A stretch of DNA of 64,000 nt from GWE2-40-63 sp041664345. GTDB lineage: Bacteria > Bacteroidota > Bacteroidia > Bacteroidales > SZUA-534. Shown here one piece after another: positions 1 through 8,421 of the stretch (positions are counted from its first letter, which is position 1; each line of letters starts with the position of its first letter). The position numbers were made by a program, and so were the translations under genes. Where the stretch lies: contig JBAYKX010000012.1 in assembly GCA_041664345.1 (NCBI GenBank), positions 1 to 64,000 on the forward strand, read 5' to 3'. The notes under the pieces were generated by a model, which was given only the letters and a program-made list of their open reading frames with translations, did no database searches and was not told the DNA's origin.

Positions 1-21
1 CACCCGTTTGGTAGAATATAT

Positions 22-51
22 TTTGGAATGAAAATGTGTGTAGTAACTTTG
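22..51 (+). promoter_or_regulatory. Bacteroidota-type promoter (-33/-7)
   Basis: TTTG at 22-25 is followed after 18 bases by TAACTTTG at 44-51, matching the Bacteroidota primary-sigma consensus TTTG-(about 19)-TAnnTTTG. Transcription would begin near 58, before the hairpin at 76-120 and the gene at 137. No experimental support; the match is by eye. Confidence 0.55.
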
Positions 52-75
52 ATTTTTATAAAGGTTGGTTAAAGT

Positions 76-120
76 AAAGACCCATCCACTTGTCAAGGAC
101 AAGAAGCGATGGGTCTTTTT
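76..120 (+). terminator. Rho-independent terminator or leader attenuator hairpin
   Basis: AAAGACCCATC (76-86) pairs with GATGGGTCTTT (108-118). Inside it CTTGTC (89-94) pairs with GACAAG (98-103) around a 3-base loop, and the structure runs into a T tract. It may end a gene left of the window. Because a promoter match lies upstream at 22-51 and a gene begins at 137, it could instead attenuate that gene. Confidence 0.75.
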
Positions 121-136
121 AAAAAACAATTCCACA

Positions 137-943
137 ATGAAAATTAAAAAGGTAATTTTAATGTTGTTGACAATATCAACCATAAAAGGGTATTCACAAA
201 ACTATATTGTAACCGAAGAGTTAGGTGTTGATGAAATAAATGGGCTGGAATTTCCATTTGAAAAAATGGCTTATGATAAAAACACAAAGATGATGTATTC
301 CATAACAGCTAACGACACCAACCTGTTTTTTCACCTTCGTATAGCCGACGAAAAGGTGCAGCAGCAATGTTTGAGGCATGGGGTAACCTTTTGGATTGAT
401 ACCAGCGGGCAAAAAAAGGAAACCATGGGATTCACACATCTTGGCATAAAACCTCATGAGGGGTTTTTACCTTTTGAAAATCAAGGAAGAACTCCCCAAG
501 AACAAAATGGTAGCAACCCGGAAGTAATTTTGGAGCCTTTTATAATGAATACTCAAGATGAGATTCAGCTTATAGGAATAGCGGCGAAAGGTTCGGCGGT
601 TTTTGTACCCAATAGCAACCCATTTGGAATTTCAGTTCAGAGTCAGATAACCGATAAAAGGGTACTGTTTTATAAAGGTACCATCCCGCTGAAATACTTG
701 GGAACCATGAAAAAATTAAGTATAGGCATTACCTCTAAAATCAATGAACAGGGCGTAAAACAGCACTCACCCGGCAAGAATGACCAGCAGGAAGGAGATT
801 TTGGTTTTTCAACAGGAGGGCCACCAGGGGGAAAGGGCCCGGGAGGTGGTGGTCAATATAGAAATAATCATGCAATGTCAGAAAGTAATACTGCCAACAT
901 CAGGATTTGGATAAAAAATGTAAAAGTTATCAAGCATCAATAA
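137..943 (+). CDS. Secreted hypothetical protein, Gly-rich C-terminal segment
   Basis: A 268-residue protein. The start at 137 is chosen because the longer frame would begin inside the terminator hairpin, and because MKIKKVILMLLTISTIKGYS looks like a signal peptide. The mature part is beta-rich with a repeated 'N-L-F-F-H-L-R-I-A-D' style segment, reminiscent of CBM9/DOMON-like beta-sandwich domains of Bacteroidota, but I do not recognise a family with certainty. A Gly/Pro-rich stretch sits near residues 224-240, followed by a final beta strand. It stands alone between two terminators, so it is probably monocistronic and exported to the periplasm or outer membrane. Function unknown. Confidence 0.7.
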   Translation: MKIKKVILMLLTISTIKGYSQNYIVTEELGVDEINGLEFPFEKMAYDKNTKMMYSITANDTNLFFHLRIADEKVQQQCLRHGVTFWIDTSGQKKETMGFTHLGIKPHEGFLPFENQGRTPQEQNGSNPEVILEPFIMNTQDEIQLIGIAAKGSAVFVPNSNPFGISVQSQITDKRVLFYKGTIPLKYLGTMKKLSIGITSKINEQGVKQHSPGKNDQQEGDFGFSTGGPPGGKGPGGGGQYRNNHAMSESNTANIRIWIKNVKVIKHQ

Positions 944-997
944 GCACACTAATGTTTATATAGGCAAGTTTAATATAGTTGTTAATCAGATTAATTG

Positions 998-1027
998 AGC
1001 CGGATCAAGCTGTTCCGGCTTTTTTTA
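998..1027 (+). terminator. Rho-independent terminator
   Basis: AGCCGGA (998-1004) pairs with TCCGGCT (1014-1020) and is followed by seven T. It ends the transcript of the secreted protein at 137-943. Confidence 0.85.
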
Positions 1028-1050
1028 TACCCCAGTTTACAAAGATTTCT

Positions 1051-1058
1051 TACCTTTG
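1051..1058 (+). promoter_or_regulatory. -7 box upstream of hemW
   Basis: TACCTTTG matches the TAnnTTTG -7 element and lies 16 bases before the hemW start. No clear TTTG -33 element is present at the usual distance. Confidence 0.4.
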
Positions 1059-1073
1059 AAAAAAGGTTGATTT

Positions 1074-2207
1074 ATGTCGGGGATTTACATTCATGTTCCA
1101 TTTTGCAAGCAGCGATGCTATTATTGTGATTTTTTTACCTCTACTCAAATCAAGCAAAAGCCAGAGTTGGTATTGGCGTTAATTCAAGAAATAAAACTTC
1201 GAAAAGATTGGTTGGCCGGCGAAGAGGTAAGAACTATATATTTTGGTGGGGGCACCCCTTCGTTACTTTCTGTTGATGAAATTAATAGTATTTTGACAGT
1301 TATTTTTCAGAATTTCGAAGTCATTCAAAATCCCGAAATAACCCTGGAAGCAAACCCAGACGATCTCTCGTTAAAATATATTACCGAACTAAAGAGTACC
1401 AGGGTAAACAGACTGAGCATAGGGATTCAGTCTTTTAATGATGCTGAGTTAGCAATGATGAATCGGCGGCATACTGCGCAGCAAGCAATTGATTCTGTAA
1501 TAAACGCACAGAAATGCGGATTTAACAACATCAGTACCGATCTTATTTATGGACTGCCCGGCAGTGATGAAAAGACCTGGCTGTTGAATCTGGAAAAAAT
1601 GGCATCGTTGAAAATACAGCATTTATCAGCGTATCATCTCACCTACGAAAAAGGTACTGTATTTGAAGACCGAAGAAAAAAACAAAAACTATTTCCCGTT
1701 TCGGAAGAAGAGAGTCTTTCACAATTTAACCAATTAATGGATTGGGCAGCACAGCATAGTTTTGAACACTATGAAATCTCCAATTTTGCAACTGAAGGTT
1801 TTTATTCAAAGCACAACACCAATTATTGGAAACAAGAAAAATATCTGGGCATTGGCCCTGCAGCACATTCTTATAACATTCAAAGTCGGGCATGGAATCC
1901 ATCCAATATCAGCCAATATATTAATGCAATAAAAAATTCAAAGCCAGAGTTTGAAACAGAAACACTCACCTTGATTGACAAGCACAACGAGTTTTTGATA
2001 ACCTCGTTGAGGACTCAATGGGGAGTTGATTTGAACGCGTTTGAAAATCAATTTGGCAAGGAATGGAAAGAGCGTTTGATGCAGCAGGCAAAATCATTTA
2101 TTGAGAATCAAAAATTGAGAATAAAAAACCAAAGTTTGGTGTTAACCAAAAATGGTGTTTTTGTTTGCGATGCTATTTTAACGGAGTTAATTATTGAATC
2201 AGAATAG
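1074..2207 (+). CDS. hemW: HemW-type radical SAM heme chaperone
   Basis: A 377-residue radical SAM protein. The N-terminal MSGIYIHVPFCKQRCYYCDF carries the CX3CX2C cluster motif (Cys11, Cys15, Cys18) and is followed by GGGTPS near residue 59, the SAM-binding glycine motif. The residue after the third Cys is Asp-Phe rather than the extra Cys seen in HemN. Length and motif therefore fit HemW, a cytosolic heme-binding protein thought to insert heme into respiratory enzymes, rather than true oxygen-independent coproporphyrinogen oxidase. It is the first gene of a plus-strand run that overlaps the rhodanese gene by 14 bases and continues to the sirtuin and beta-barrel genes. Old annotations of this family often say 'coproporphyrinogen III oxidase'. 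Confidence 0.92.
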   Translation: MSGIYIHVPFCKQRCYYCDFFTSTQIKQKPELVLALIQEIKLRKDWLAGEEVRTIYFGGGTPSLLSVDEINSILTVIFQNFEVIQNPEITLEANPDDLSLKYITELKSTRVNRLSIGIQSFNDAELAMMNRRHTAQQAIDSVINAQKCGFNNISTDLIYGLPGSDEKTWLLNLEKMASLKIQHLSAYHLTYEKGTVFEDRRKKQKLFPVSEEESLSQFNQLMDWAAQHSFEHYEISNFATEGFYSKHNTNYWKQEKYLGIGPAAHSYNIQSRAWNPSNISQYINAIKNSKPEFETETLTLIDKHNEFLITSLRTQWGVDLNAFENQFGKEWKERLMQQAKSFIENQKLRIKNQSLVLTKNGVFVCDAILTELIIESE

Positions 2208-2607
2208 AAAAGTGAAATACAAATTATTGATACTTTGTTTGTTAAACGGATTAGGATTTGTAGGCCTATCGCAACCAAAAAAGGCAGTTATCCAAGCGAG
2301 TAACGAGGAGTTTGCCAACTTAATAATGGAGTACAGCAATGAGATTATTATTGATGTTCGGGACACGGCATTTTACAACAACCAAATTATTCAAGGAGCA
2401 ATCCTTGTTCCGACGCAAGCGCAGTTAAATCAACTAGTAGATTCGTTGGATTTAGATACTCCACTATTGGTTTATTGTTCCGTAGGAATACGAAGTAAAA
2501 AAGCTTGTGAAGTTTTGGTAAAACTAGGCTTTAAAACGATTATTAATTTAGAAAAAGGTCTTGATAAATGGCGGGAAAAACAATTTCCAGTAGAAACAAT
2601 TCCATAA
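2194..2607 (+). CDS. Exported rhodanese-like sulfurtransferase domain protein
   Basis: A 137-residue single-domain rhodanese. The hydrophobic N-terminus (KYKLLILCLLNGLGFVGLS) reads as a signal peptide, so the domain probably works in the periplasm. The active loop CSVGIR has the catalytic cysteine at residue 95, and IIDVRD near residue 53 is the usual rhodanese strand. The listed start is a TTG overlapping the end of hemW; a GTG at 2212 is an equal alternative and would shorten the n-region by six residues. The substrate is unknown. Such domains transfer sulfane sulfur or act as thiol-redox partners. Translationally coupled to hemW and followed 13 bases later by the sirtuin gene. Confidence 0.8.
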   Translation: MNQNRKVKYKLLILCLLNGLGFVGLSQPKKAVIQASNEEFANLIMEYSNEIIIDVRDTAFYNNQIIQGAILVPTQAQLNQLVDSLDLDTPLLVYCSVGIRSKKACEVLVKLGFKTIINLEKGLDKWREKQFPVETIP

Positions 2608-2620
2608 AAAGATAGCAGCC

Positions 2621-3316
2621 ATGGTAAAAAAGAATTTAGTAATACTAACTGGTGCAGGCATGAGTGCCGAGAGCGGGATAAGCACCTTTCGGGATTCCGG
2701 TGGATTGTGGGACAAATACCGGATTGAGGATGTGGCAACTCCTGAAGCATTTCAAGCAAACCCAAAATTGGTACTTGATTTTTACAATGCCCGGCGAAAA
2801 CAACTGGACGAAGTTGAACCAAACGAAGGACACCTTACGTTAGCCCGTTTGCAAAAATGGTTTAATGTGCTGGTAATTACCCAAAATGTGGACAATCTGC
2901 ACGAGCGGGCGGGAAGCAAGAATATATTACACCTTCATGGCGAGTTAACCAAAGTAAGGAGCACCAAGTTTCCTAATTTAATTTACGACATTGGCACCAA
3001 AGGCATTCATTTAGGCGATGTTTGTGAAAAAGGGGCTCAATTGCGACCGCACATTGTTTGGTTTGGCGAGGCGGTTCCGGCTATCGACAAGGCGGTGGAG
3101 ATAGCGGCAAAAGCCGACATTTTTGTGGTTATAGGCACATCATTGAATGTATATCCGGCAGCCGGGCTTATCATGTATGCTCGTCCAGAGGTTCCGAAAT
3201 ATATCATTGATCCTTCTTCTATTGAAATTCCATTGGGAATGAATTTTACTGTAATACAAAAAAAAGCCGTTGAAGGATGTATAGAGCTTGAAGAATTGCT
3301 AAAAAAACCCCATTAA
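2621..3316 (+). CDS. cobB: NAD-dependent protein deacylase, sirtuin class III (CobB-like)
   Basis: A 231-residue sirtuin. GAGMSAESGISTFR (residues 11-24) is the NAD-binding loop, TQNVD lies at 87-91 and the catalytic His is His106 in LHGEL. Tyr55 and Arg58 form the YxxR pair that in class III sirtuins accommodates succinyl or malonyl groups, so desuccinylase or deacylase activity is likely besides deacetylation. The four zinc-binding cysteines expected between HGEL and LRPHIVWFGE are largely missing; only one Cys is present. I recall this zinc-poor form as common in Bacteroidota sirtuins. Cytosolic, and in a run with hemW and the rhodanese; the next gene begins two bases after its stop codon. 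Confidence 0.9.
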   Translation: MVKKNLVILTGAGMSAESGISTFRDSGGLWDKYRIEDVATPEAFQANPKLVLDFYNARRKQLDEVEPNEGHLTLARLQKWFNVLVITQNVDNLHERAGSKNILHLHGELTKVRSTKFPNLIYDIGTKGIHLGDVCEKGAQLRPHIVWFGEAVPAIDKAVEIAAKADIFVVIGTSLNVYPAAGLIMYARPEVPKYIIDPSSIEIPLGMNFTVIQKKAVEGCIELEELLKKPH

Positions 3317-3317
3317 C

Positions 3318-3929
3318 ATGAATAAGAGACTTATCTTAATTACTTTAGGAATTCTATTAATTATCCATTTTGCAACAGCTCAAGAATTTAATTCCGGAGT
3401 TTATGGAGGAATCACGGTTTCGCAACTCGATGGCGACACCTTTTCTGGGTATAACAAAGCCGGTATTGTGGGAGGAGCATTTGTAAACCGATATATGTCA
3501 AAAAAAATGGGCTGGCAGCTAGGCATCCGCTATATAAGCAAAGGAAGCAAACATGCTGACTCTGAAGCCGGGGAGTATTATAAGTCGGTGCTTCAGTACA
3601 TAGAAAGTCCTATTACAGCCCGCTATTTTATTCGCAAAGACATTGATTTGGAAGGTGGATTGGCTCTTGGGTATCTTATGAAGTCGCTAGAGGACACCGA
3701 TGGAAATGGGTTACTGGAACCGAAACCCCCATTCAACAAATTTGAATTAAGTGGGTTGGCGGGCATTAATTATCATTGGAACAAGCAGTTTAGTTTTGGA
3801 GCTTTTTTCAGCTATTCGCTTACACCCGCCCGACCCTATTCAAGTGGTTATTCGGTTCCTATGGACCGGGGACAATACAACAACGTGATTTATTTTGCTT
3901 TCTGTTATACTATATCATCCTGGAAATAA
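3318..3929 (+). CDS. Outer membrane beta-barrel protein (PorT-like fold)
   Basis: A 203-residue protein with a signal peptide (MNKRLILITLGILLIIHFATAQ) followed by alternating polar/aromatic strands typical of the 8-stranded outer membrane beta-barrel family of Bacteroidota: FNSGVYGGITVSQLDGD at the start, WQLGIRYISKGSK, and a terminal strand ending in FAFCYTISSWK. Such barrels often have no known function. It starts two bases after the sirtuin stop codon, so it is co-transcribed, but a functional link is not evident. Confidence 0.75.
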   Translation: MNKRLILITLGILLIIHFATAQEFNSGVYGGITVSQLDGDTFSGYNKAGIVGGAFVNRYMSKKMGWQLGIRYISKGSKHADSEAGEYYKSVLQYIESPITARYFIRKDIDLEGGLALGYLMKSLEDTDGNGLLEPKPPFNKFELSGLAGINYHWNKQFSFGAFFSYSLTPARPYSSGYSVPMDRGQYNNVIYFAFCYTISSWK

Positions 3930-3995
3930 AGGATGCCTGTTGAGGCAAAAAGTGCTAATTATCAAAAACAGAGCGAGAAAGACAGGAAAAAAGCA

Positions 3996-4003
3996 TAATT
4001 TTG
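3996..4003 (+). promoter_or_regulatory. -7 box upstream of the transglycosylase-like gene
   Basis: TAATTTTG fits TAnnTTTG exactly and lies 31 bases before the ATG at 4035. A matching -33 element was not found. Confidence 0.35.
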
Positions 4004-4034
4004 CAATCAGAAACAGGAATATAGAATAGAATCA

Positions 4035-5294
4035 ATGAAAATTAGCAAGCTTTTTTTTGGGATAGTTTTGGGGTTGATTTTTTTAACTAAATTTTTACAT
4101 GCCACGGGCGATGATACGGCCAATGACATGAAGAAATTGGTTAATTACCACAAAATGAACAAAAGGCATTATGCAACGTACAAAAAACAGAGGGAAGCCC
4201 AATTTGTATCGTGGCAAAAAAACCAGATTCCCAAACGGTTTCAAATTCCTATTGAAATGCAAAGCTTCCGCGACGACTACTCTACACGATACTATGTAAT
4301 TTATAGCCCGTCGTACAAAACAGGGGTTGGGTATATACCGTCGAACTTAGTGCAGTATTACGAAGAAGAAGCCTGGGCGGCCTATCAAAAATTAGGGGCC
4401 GATGCCCCCAGTCTAAGCATCGTATTAGCACAACAGTTTACTGAATCGGCTTTTAATCCGCAAGCAATTGGCGACGAAAAAATGAGTATTGGGTTACCTC
4501 AGTTATACCGTAAAACAGCAAAACTTCTTTACAAAACCGACAGAGAAACTTGGAAGGAATATTTTTATTTTGATAAGAAAGGGAGGCATCATTTTAAGAG
4601 TAACCGGGCAATGGTCAAATTCCCCTTTGTTTTTCTTGGGAAAGTTAAAAATTACGACTTTGAACATAAATTTGAAGGGATAAAAAGTTACAATGGAGCA
4701 GGGGAGGAGGCAATTAAATATGCGGAGAAAGTAATGAAGCGGAGTTTGTTTTATGAGGAATTATTCGCTCAATACAACAGTATTCCCTTAGATACCACTC
4801 AATTTAAGGAAAACCTCTATGGCATGATTAATTTAACCTTTATTGCACGTGAAGAAAGCCCAATTGACCATGAACTGATGGATCAGATTTTTGCTAATGC
4901 GCTGGCTGAATTTTATTCCGGGTATGTGCGCACCACCTATTTGCAACATTATCAGATTCCAGCTTATGAAAACCAGCCGATGTTTGCCCAGCAAAAAGAA
5001 GATTACTTAATACCCGTTGATGATAAGGACTATTACCTTATTGTTGAGGATGGCGAAGTGGTGTACAATTATTTTATTAATTCCGAAGAATTATTGAAAA
5101 CCATCAACCACCCAAAAAACAAGGAGTTTTATTTATACTATGTGGAGAATAAAAAAAGAGTTCGGATTACAAGTTTTAAGTCGGTAGGTAAAAAACAAAT
5201 TTATTCAAACGTAAAAGCGGGCGACAAAATATTTATTCCGCCCGGAACAATTATAAAAACCCCAAAAGCCAACCTGGCAGTTATGATTCGGTAG
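4035..5294 (+). CDS. Lytic transglycosylase-like (SLT fold) secreted protein
   Basis: A 419-residue protein with a signal peptide (about residues 1-23). The segment QFTESAFNPQAIGDE...GLPQL resembles the SLT/GH23 goose-lysozyme signature (ES-x-FNPxA...GLMQL), with Glu137 as the candidate catalytic acid. A later IKSYNGAGEEAIKYAEKV matches the usual 'YNxG...Y...V' motif of transglycosylases. This suggests cleavage of peptidoglycan glycan strands in the periplasm. The remaining 170 C-terminal residues (ending in PPGTIIKTPKANLAVMIR) belong to no family I recognise. Its stop lies 8 bases from the stop of the convergent M1 peptidase gene. Confidence 0.7.
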   Translation: MKISKLFFGIVLGLIFLTKFLHATGDDTANDMKKLVNYHKMNKRHYATYKKQREAQFVSWQKNQIPKRFQIPIEMQSFRDDYSTRYYVIYSPSYKTGVGYIPSNLVQYYEEEAWAAYQKLGADAPSLSIVLAQQFTESAFNPQAIGDEKMSIGLPQLYRKTAKLLYKTDRETWKEYFYFDKKGRHHFKSNRAMVKFPFVFLGKVKNYDFEHKFEGIKSYNGAGEEAIKYAEKVMKRSLFYEELFAQYNSIPLDTTQFKENLYGMINLTFIAREESPIDHELMDQIFANALAEFYSGYVRTTYLQHYQIPAYENQPMFAQQKEDYLIPVDDKDYYLIVEDGEVVYNYFINSEELLKTINHPKNKEFYLYYVENKKRVRITSFKSVGKKQIYSNVKAGDKIFIPPGTIIKTPKANLAVMIR

Positions 5295-5302
5295 TTAACC
5301 GC

Positions 5303-7240
5303 TTAACGAATAGCTAGTTTCTTTGATATGGTTCCTTCAGTAGTTTCTATTCTTACGTAATAAATGCCATCCGGTATTTTACTTATGTTTACTTCTATTT
5401 TTTTTGATTGGTGCGTATATTTTTCCTGAAATAATTGTTTTCCTGAAACATCAACAATTTCAATACCGATAATAGGAGTGTTTTTCCCCGATTTTATTAT
5501 CAGCAAACTATTGGCCGGGTTGGGAGCAATGGAGATTGTTTTTTCTAGCTCTTCATTAGGAACACTTACAACAAATGTAGCCGGATGGGGTGCAATAAGA
5601 GTATAATCCGGATCAAATTCAATACTGGTCACAAAGAAGCCCGGTTTGCATGTAAAGGATTGGTTATTTTGGGTATTGTGAAATACCACAAGGCTTTGGT
5701 TTTCGGCACCTTTTAACAACAAAGGAACTTTCATAGCAAAAAAGGAGATAGAGGGATGGGTCGTTTTTTGAGAAATGGTTATGTGAACGGTATCATTCAC
5801 ATCTTGACGCCACTCCAAACTATACTTAGGATACCCTTGGCCATAATACCAATCGTTGAAATAGGTCGTTAAATTGGTGTCGGCGGCGGCTTCTAAAAAC
5901 TCTTTAACTTGCGTTGCTGAGGCAAAACCAGCTTTCGTATCAACATGATTAAGCAGGTTTTTAATTCCGGAAAAAAAAGCAGCATCACCCATTTGATTTC
6001 GCAATTGGTGAATTATTAATCCCCCTTTTTGATAGGTTAAAGCATAATTAAAAATTCGATTTATATCGGTGGTGTCTTCAACATAGATACTTCCTGATTT
6101 GGCATTGGATATTACATATTCCATCCGGCCTTTTTTCCAACTTAAATAATTTTCCGGATGTAGATACTCCTGACACAGACTTTCACAAAACACAGCAAAC
6201 CCTTCGTTAACCCAGATGTCGTGCCAATTGGAGCAGGTAACATAATCGCCAAACCACTGGTGCGATAATTCATGGGCAATTAAATCAGATGAAAACCCTC
6301 CCATGAACGACATGGTTTGATGCTCCATACCGCCGCCCCAGCCAAACTGGGCGTGGCCATATTTTTCTTTGTAAAAAGGATAAGGAATAAACAAGGAACT
6401 ATATAATTCAATGGCATCAACCGTATATTTAGCCATCGGCTCTGCCCATTCCAACGATTCTGGATACACATAATTAAGTATCTCAACCGTATCGTTTTGT
6501 TCATTTACTTTTGCATAATCGGAAAAGGAGGAGTAATTGGTAACCGCTATGGCAACCAAATAAGCAGCAATCGGAAACCGATGTTTCCAATAGGTTAGCT
6601 TGCTGTCTCCCGATATTTTTTCAAAAATAAGTTTACCGTTTGAACCCACTTTATTAACGGCTGGGGTTTTAACATAAATATCAATGGAATCTATTTTATC
6701 GGTTAACGTTTGCTTGCAAGGCCACCATTCCTTTGCTCCATAAGGCTCCGATAAAGTCCAAAGGATTGGCTTATTATCATGCATGTTGATTTCGAAAGAA
6801 CCAAATCCGCTCCCCGACATTGGGATTCCCTGATAAAAAACGGTTACCGAATCAAGAATGCCGGCATTAAGCGCTGAAAGCAAATTAATTTTGAGCACCC
6901 CGGCTTGGTGGGTGAAGGATTGTTTTGTGTTATGATATAGAACACTGTCAGTAGTTAATTCATCAATCATATCAAAATGGATGGCAGAAAAACTATTGGT
7001 AAGTGTTTTAAAATAAGAAGTAATGGAACCTTTGATATATAATTGGGAAGGGTCTACCTCCCAATAAATCCGGTGGTATATAATATCATAATCAGCATGA
7101 TTGTTGATTGCTTTAAAATTCATTTTTTGAGAAAAGGAACGCTTTTCACTTCGCTGAAGCGTATTAAAGTAGCTATTTTGACCGATCACAACTTGAAACA
7201 AAAAGGTAATTGCAAATAGGAGCTGGACACGGATTTTCAT
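5303..7240 (-). CDS. Secreted M1-family metallopeptidase with T9SS sorting domain
   Basis: A 645-residue zinc aminopeptidase-like protein. A signal peptide (1-20) precedes the M1 N-terminal beta domain. GGGMEH (302-307) replaces the GAMEN substrate motif. HELSH (323-327) and Glu346 in NEGF form the HExxH-18-E zinc site. The last 80 residues (from ISIAPNPANS to the end) form a type A T9SS C-terminal sorting domain with 'NPANSLLII...DVSGKQLFQ...GIYYVRIET', so the enzyme should be exported by T9SS to the surface or medium. Probably cleaves N-terminal residues from peptides for nutrition. Divergent from the SDR gene at 7403. Confidence 0.92.
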   Translation of the reverse strand: MKIRVQLLFAITFLFQVVIGQNSYFNTLQRSEKRSFSQKMNFKAINNHADYDIIYHRIYWEVDPSQLYIKGSITSYFKTLTNSFSAIHFDMIDELTTDSVLYHNTKQSFTHQAGVLKINLLSALNAGILDSVTVFYQGIPMSGSGFGSFEINMHDNKPILWTLSEPYGAKEWWPCKQTLTDKIDSIDIYVKTPAVNKVGSNGKLIFEKISGDSKLTYWKHRFPIAAYLVAIAVTNYSSFSDYAKVNEQNDTVEILNYVYPESLEWAEPMAKYTVDAIELYSSLFIPYPFYKEKYGHAQFGWGGGMEHQTMSFMGGFSSDLIAHELSHQWFGDYVTCSNWHDIWVNEGFAVFCESLCQEYLHPENYLSWKKGRMEYVISNAKSGSIYVEDTTDINRIFNYALTYQKGGLIIHQLRNQMGDAAFFSGIKNLLNHVDTKAGFASATQVKEFLEAAADTNLTTYFNDWYYGQGYPKYSLEWRQDVNDTVHITISQKTTHPSISFFAMKVPLLLKGAENQSLVVFHNTQNNQSFTCKPGFFVTSIEFDPDYTLIAPHPATFVVSVPNEELEKTISIAPNPANSLLIIKSGKNTPIIGIEIVDVSGKQLFQEKYTHQSKKIEVNISKIPDGIYYVRIETTEGTISKKLAIR

Positions 7241-7361
7241 AGCTTAAGAATTAGAATCATAAATATAGCAAACATTATAGTTTGGCATCAATAAAAGGAT
7301 TAAATTTTATTAACCCTTTTATATAACGCCTAAATCAGAAGAGGAACTATTATTTTTCGAT

Positions 7362-7369
7362 TATTTTTG
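7362..7369 (+). promoter_or_regulatory. -7 box upstream of the SDR gene
   Basis: TATTTTTG fits TAnnTTTG. A transcript starting near 7376 would exclude the upstream TTG at 7367 and supports ATG 7403 as the true start. Confidence 0.4.
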
Positions 7370-7402
7370 CTACAATTTTTAAAATCATTTAAAAAGCAGC
7401 AC

Positions 7403-8413
7403 ATGGTTTTTGTAACCGGAGGAACAGGCTTGGTAGGAGCACGCCTGATTGTTGATTTAGTGGAAAGGGGTGAAGAGGTAATGGCTTTAATCAGGCCGGG
7501 AACTTCAACCACCAAATTTGAGCAAATGGGAGGTTTTTACACCGACCAAATTCAACAAATAAGTAAAAAGGTACAATGGGTTGAAGGCGATTTGCTTGAT
7601 ATGGAAGGCTTACTAAGCATTATGCCTCAGAAAGCAAAAGTATATCACTGTGCTGCAATGGTTTCTTTTAATCCTTCGGATGCAAAAAAGCTTTTTGAAA
7701 CAAACGTTGATGGAACGGCTAATTTGGTAAACGCGTGCTTGGCAAAAAATGCAGTGAAGCTTTGCCACGTGAGCAGTATTGGGGCTCTGGGAGGAAAAAT
7801 TATTGGTCAACCGATTGATGAAAACACACCTTGGTCGGCAACCGGCAAATCAGCCTATTCAATAAGCAAGTATAATTCTGAATTAGAAATATGGCGGGGA
7901 ATGGCCGAAGGATTACCAGCCGTAATTGTAAATCCGGCGGTAATACTGGGTCCTGGATTGTGGAATCACGGAAGCGCCCAGTTTTTTAAAAGGGCGTATA
8001 AAGGGCAATCGTTTTATACGCTTGGTTCAACAAGTTATGTCGATGTTCGCGATGTAACCCGCGCCATGATTCTTTTAATGGAAAGCACCATTGAATCGGA
8101 ACGGTTTGTTTTAGCCTCACAAACGCTCAACTACAAGGAATTGTTTGTTCAAATGGCAGAAGCTTTAAATTGCAAAGCACCAAAACATTATGCCAGCAAA
8201 CAGGTTACATGGGCTACTTGGCAAAGTTTATGGTTGTGGGAAAAAATATCAGGGAAAGCATCCTCATTTACAAAGAGCAATCATCGCAGTGCACATGTAA
8301 AAGATAATTATTCCGGAAAAAAAACCACGAAATTTTTCGATTTTGAATATAAGCCAGTTGCAGAAACCATTCAGTTTGTTGCTGAAAAATTCAAAAAAGA
8401 TCTCAACTTATAA
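7403..8413 (+). CDS. NAD(P)-dependent epimerase/dehydratase, extended SDR
   Basis: A 336-residue extended short-chain dehydrogenase. The Rossmann motif TGGTGLVG occupies residues 5-12, directly after the chosen start MVFVTGG. YSISK gives the catalytic Tyr152 and Lys156, preceded by a Ser-rich strand (HVSSIGALGG). NPAVILGPG is the substrate-side loop of dihydroflavonol-reductase-like or 3-beta-HSD-like members. The substrate cannot be told from sequence. A longer frame from TTG 7367 lies over the -7 promoter box and is unlikely. Followed eight bases later by the DUF3108 gene, so probably co-transcribed. Confidence 0.85.
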   Translation: MVFVTGGTGLVGARLIVDLVERGEEVMALIRPGTSTTKFEQMGGFYTDQIQQISKKVQWVEGDLLDMEGLLSIMPQKAKVYHCAAMVSFNPSDAKKLFETNVDGTANLVNACLAKNAVKLCHVSSIGALGGKIIGQPIDENTPWSATGKSAYSISKYNSELEIWRGMAEGLPAVIVNPAVILGPGLWNHGSAQFFKRAYKGQSFYTLGSTSYVDVRDVTRAMILLMESTIESERFVLASQTLNYKELFVQMAEALNCKAPKHYASKQVTWATWQSLWLWEKISGKASSFTKSNHRSAHVKDNYSGKKTTKFFDFEYKPVAETIQFVAEKFKKDLNL

Positions 8414-8421
8414 AAGAGGGA

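Noticed and set aside
1074..2207. Oxygen-independent coproporphyrinogen III oxidase (HemN)
   Set aside because: The fourth Cys of the HemN cluster motif is replaced by Phe and the protein is short; HemW fits better.
7293..7320. AAAAGGATTAA/TTAACCCTTTT inverted repeat between the M1 peptidase and SDR genes
   Set aside because: Contains a mismatch, is AT-rich and lies between divergent starts, so it is not needed as a terminator and is weak as an operator.
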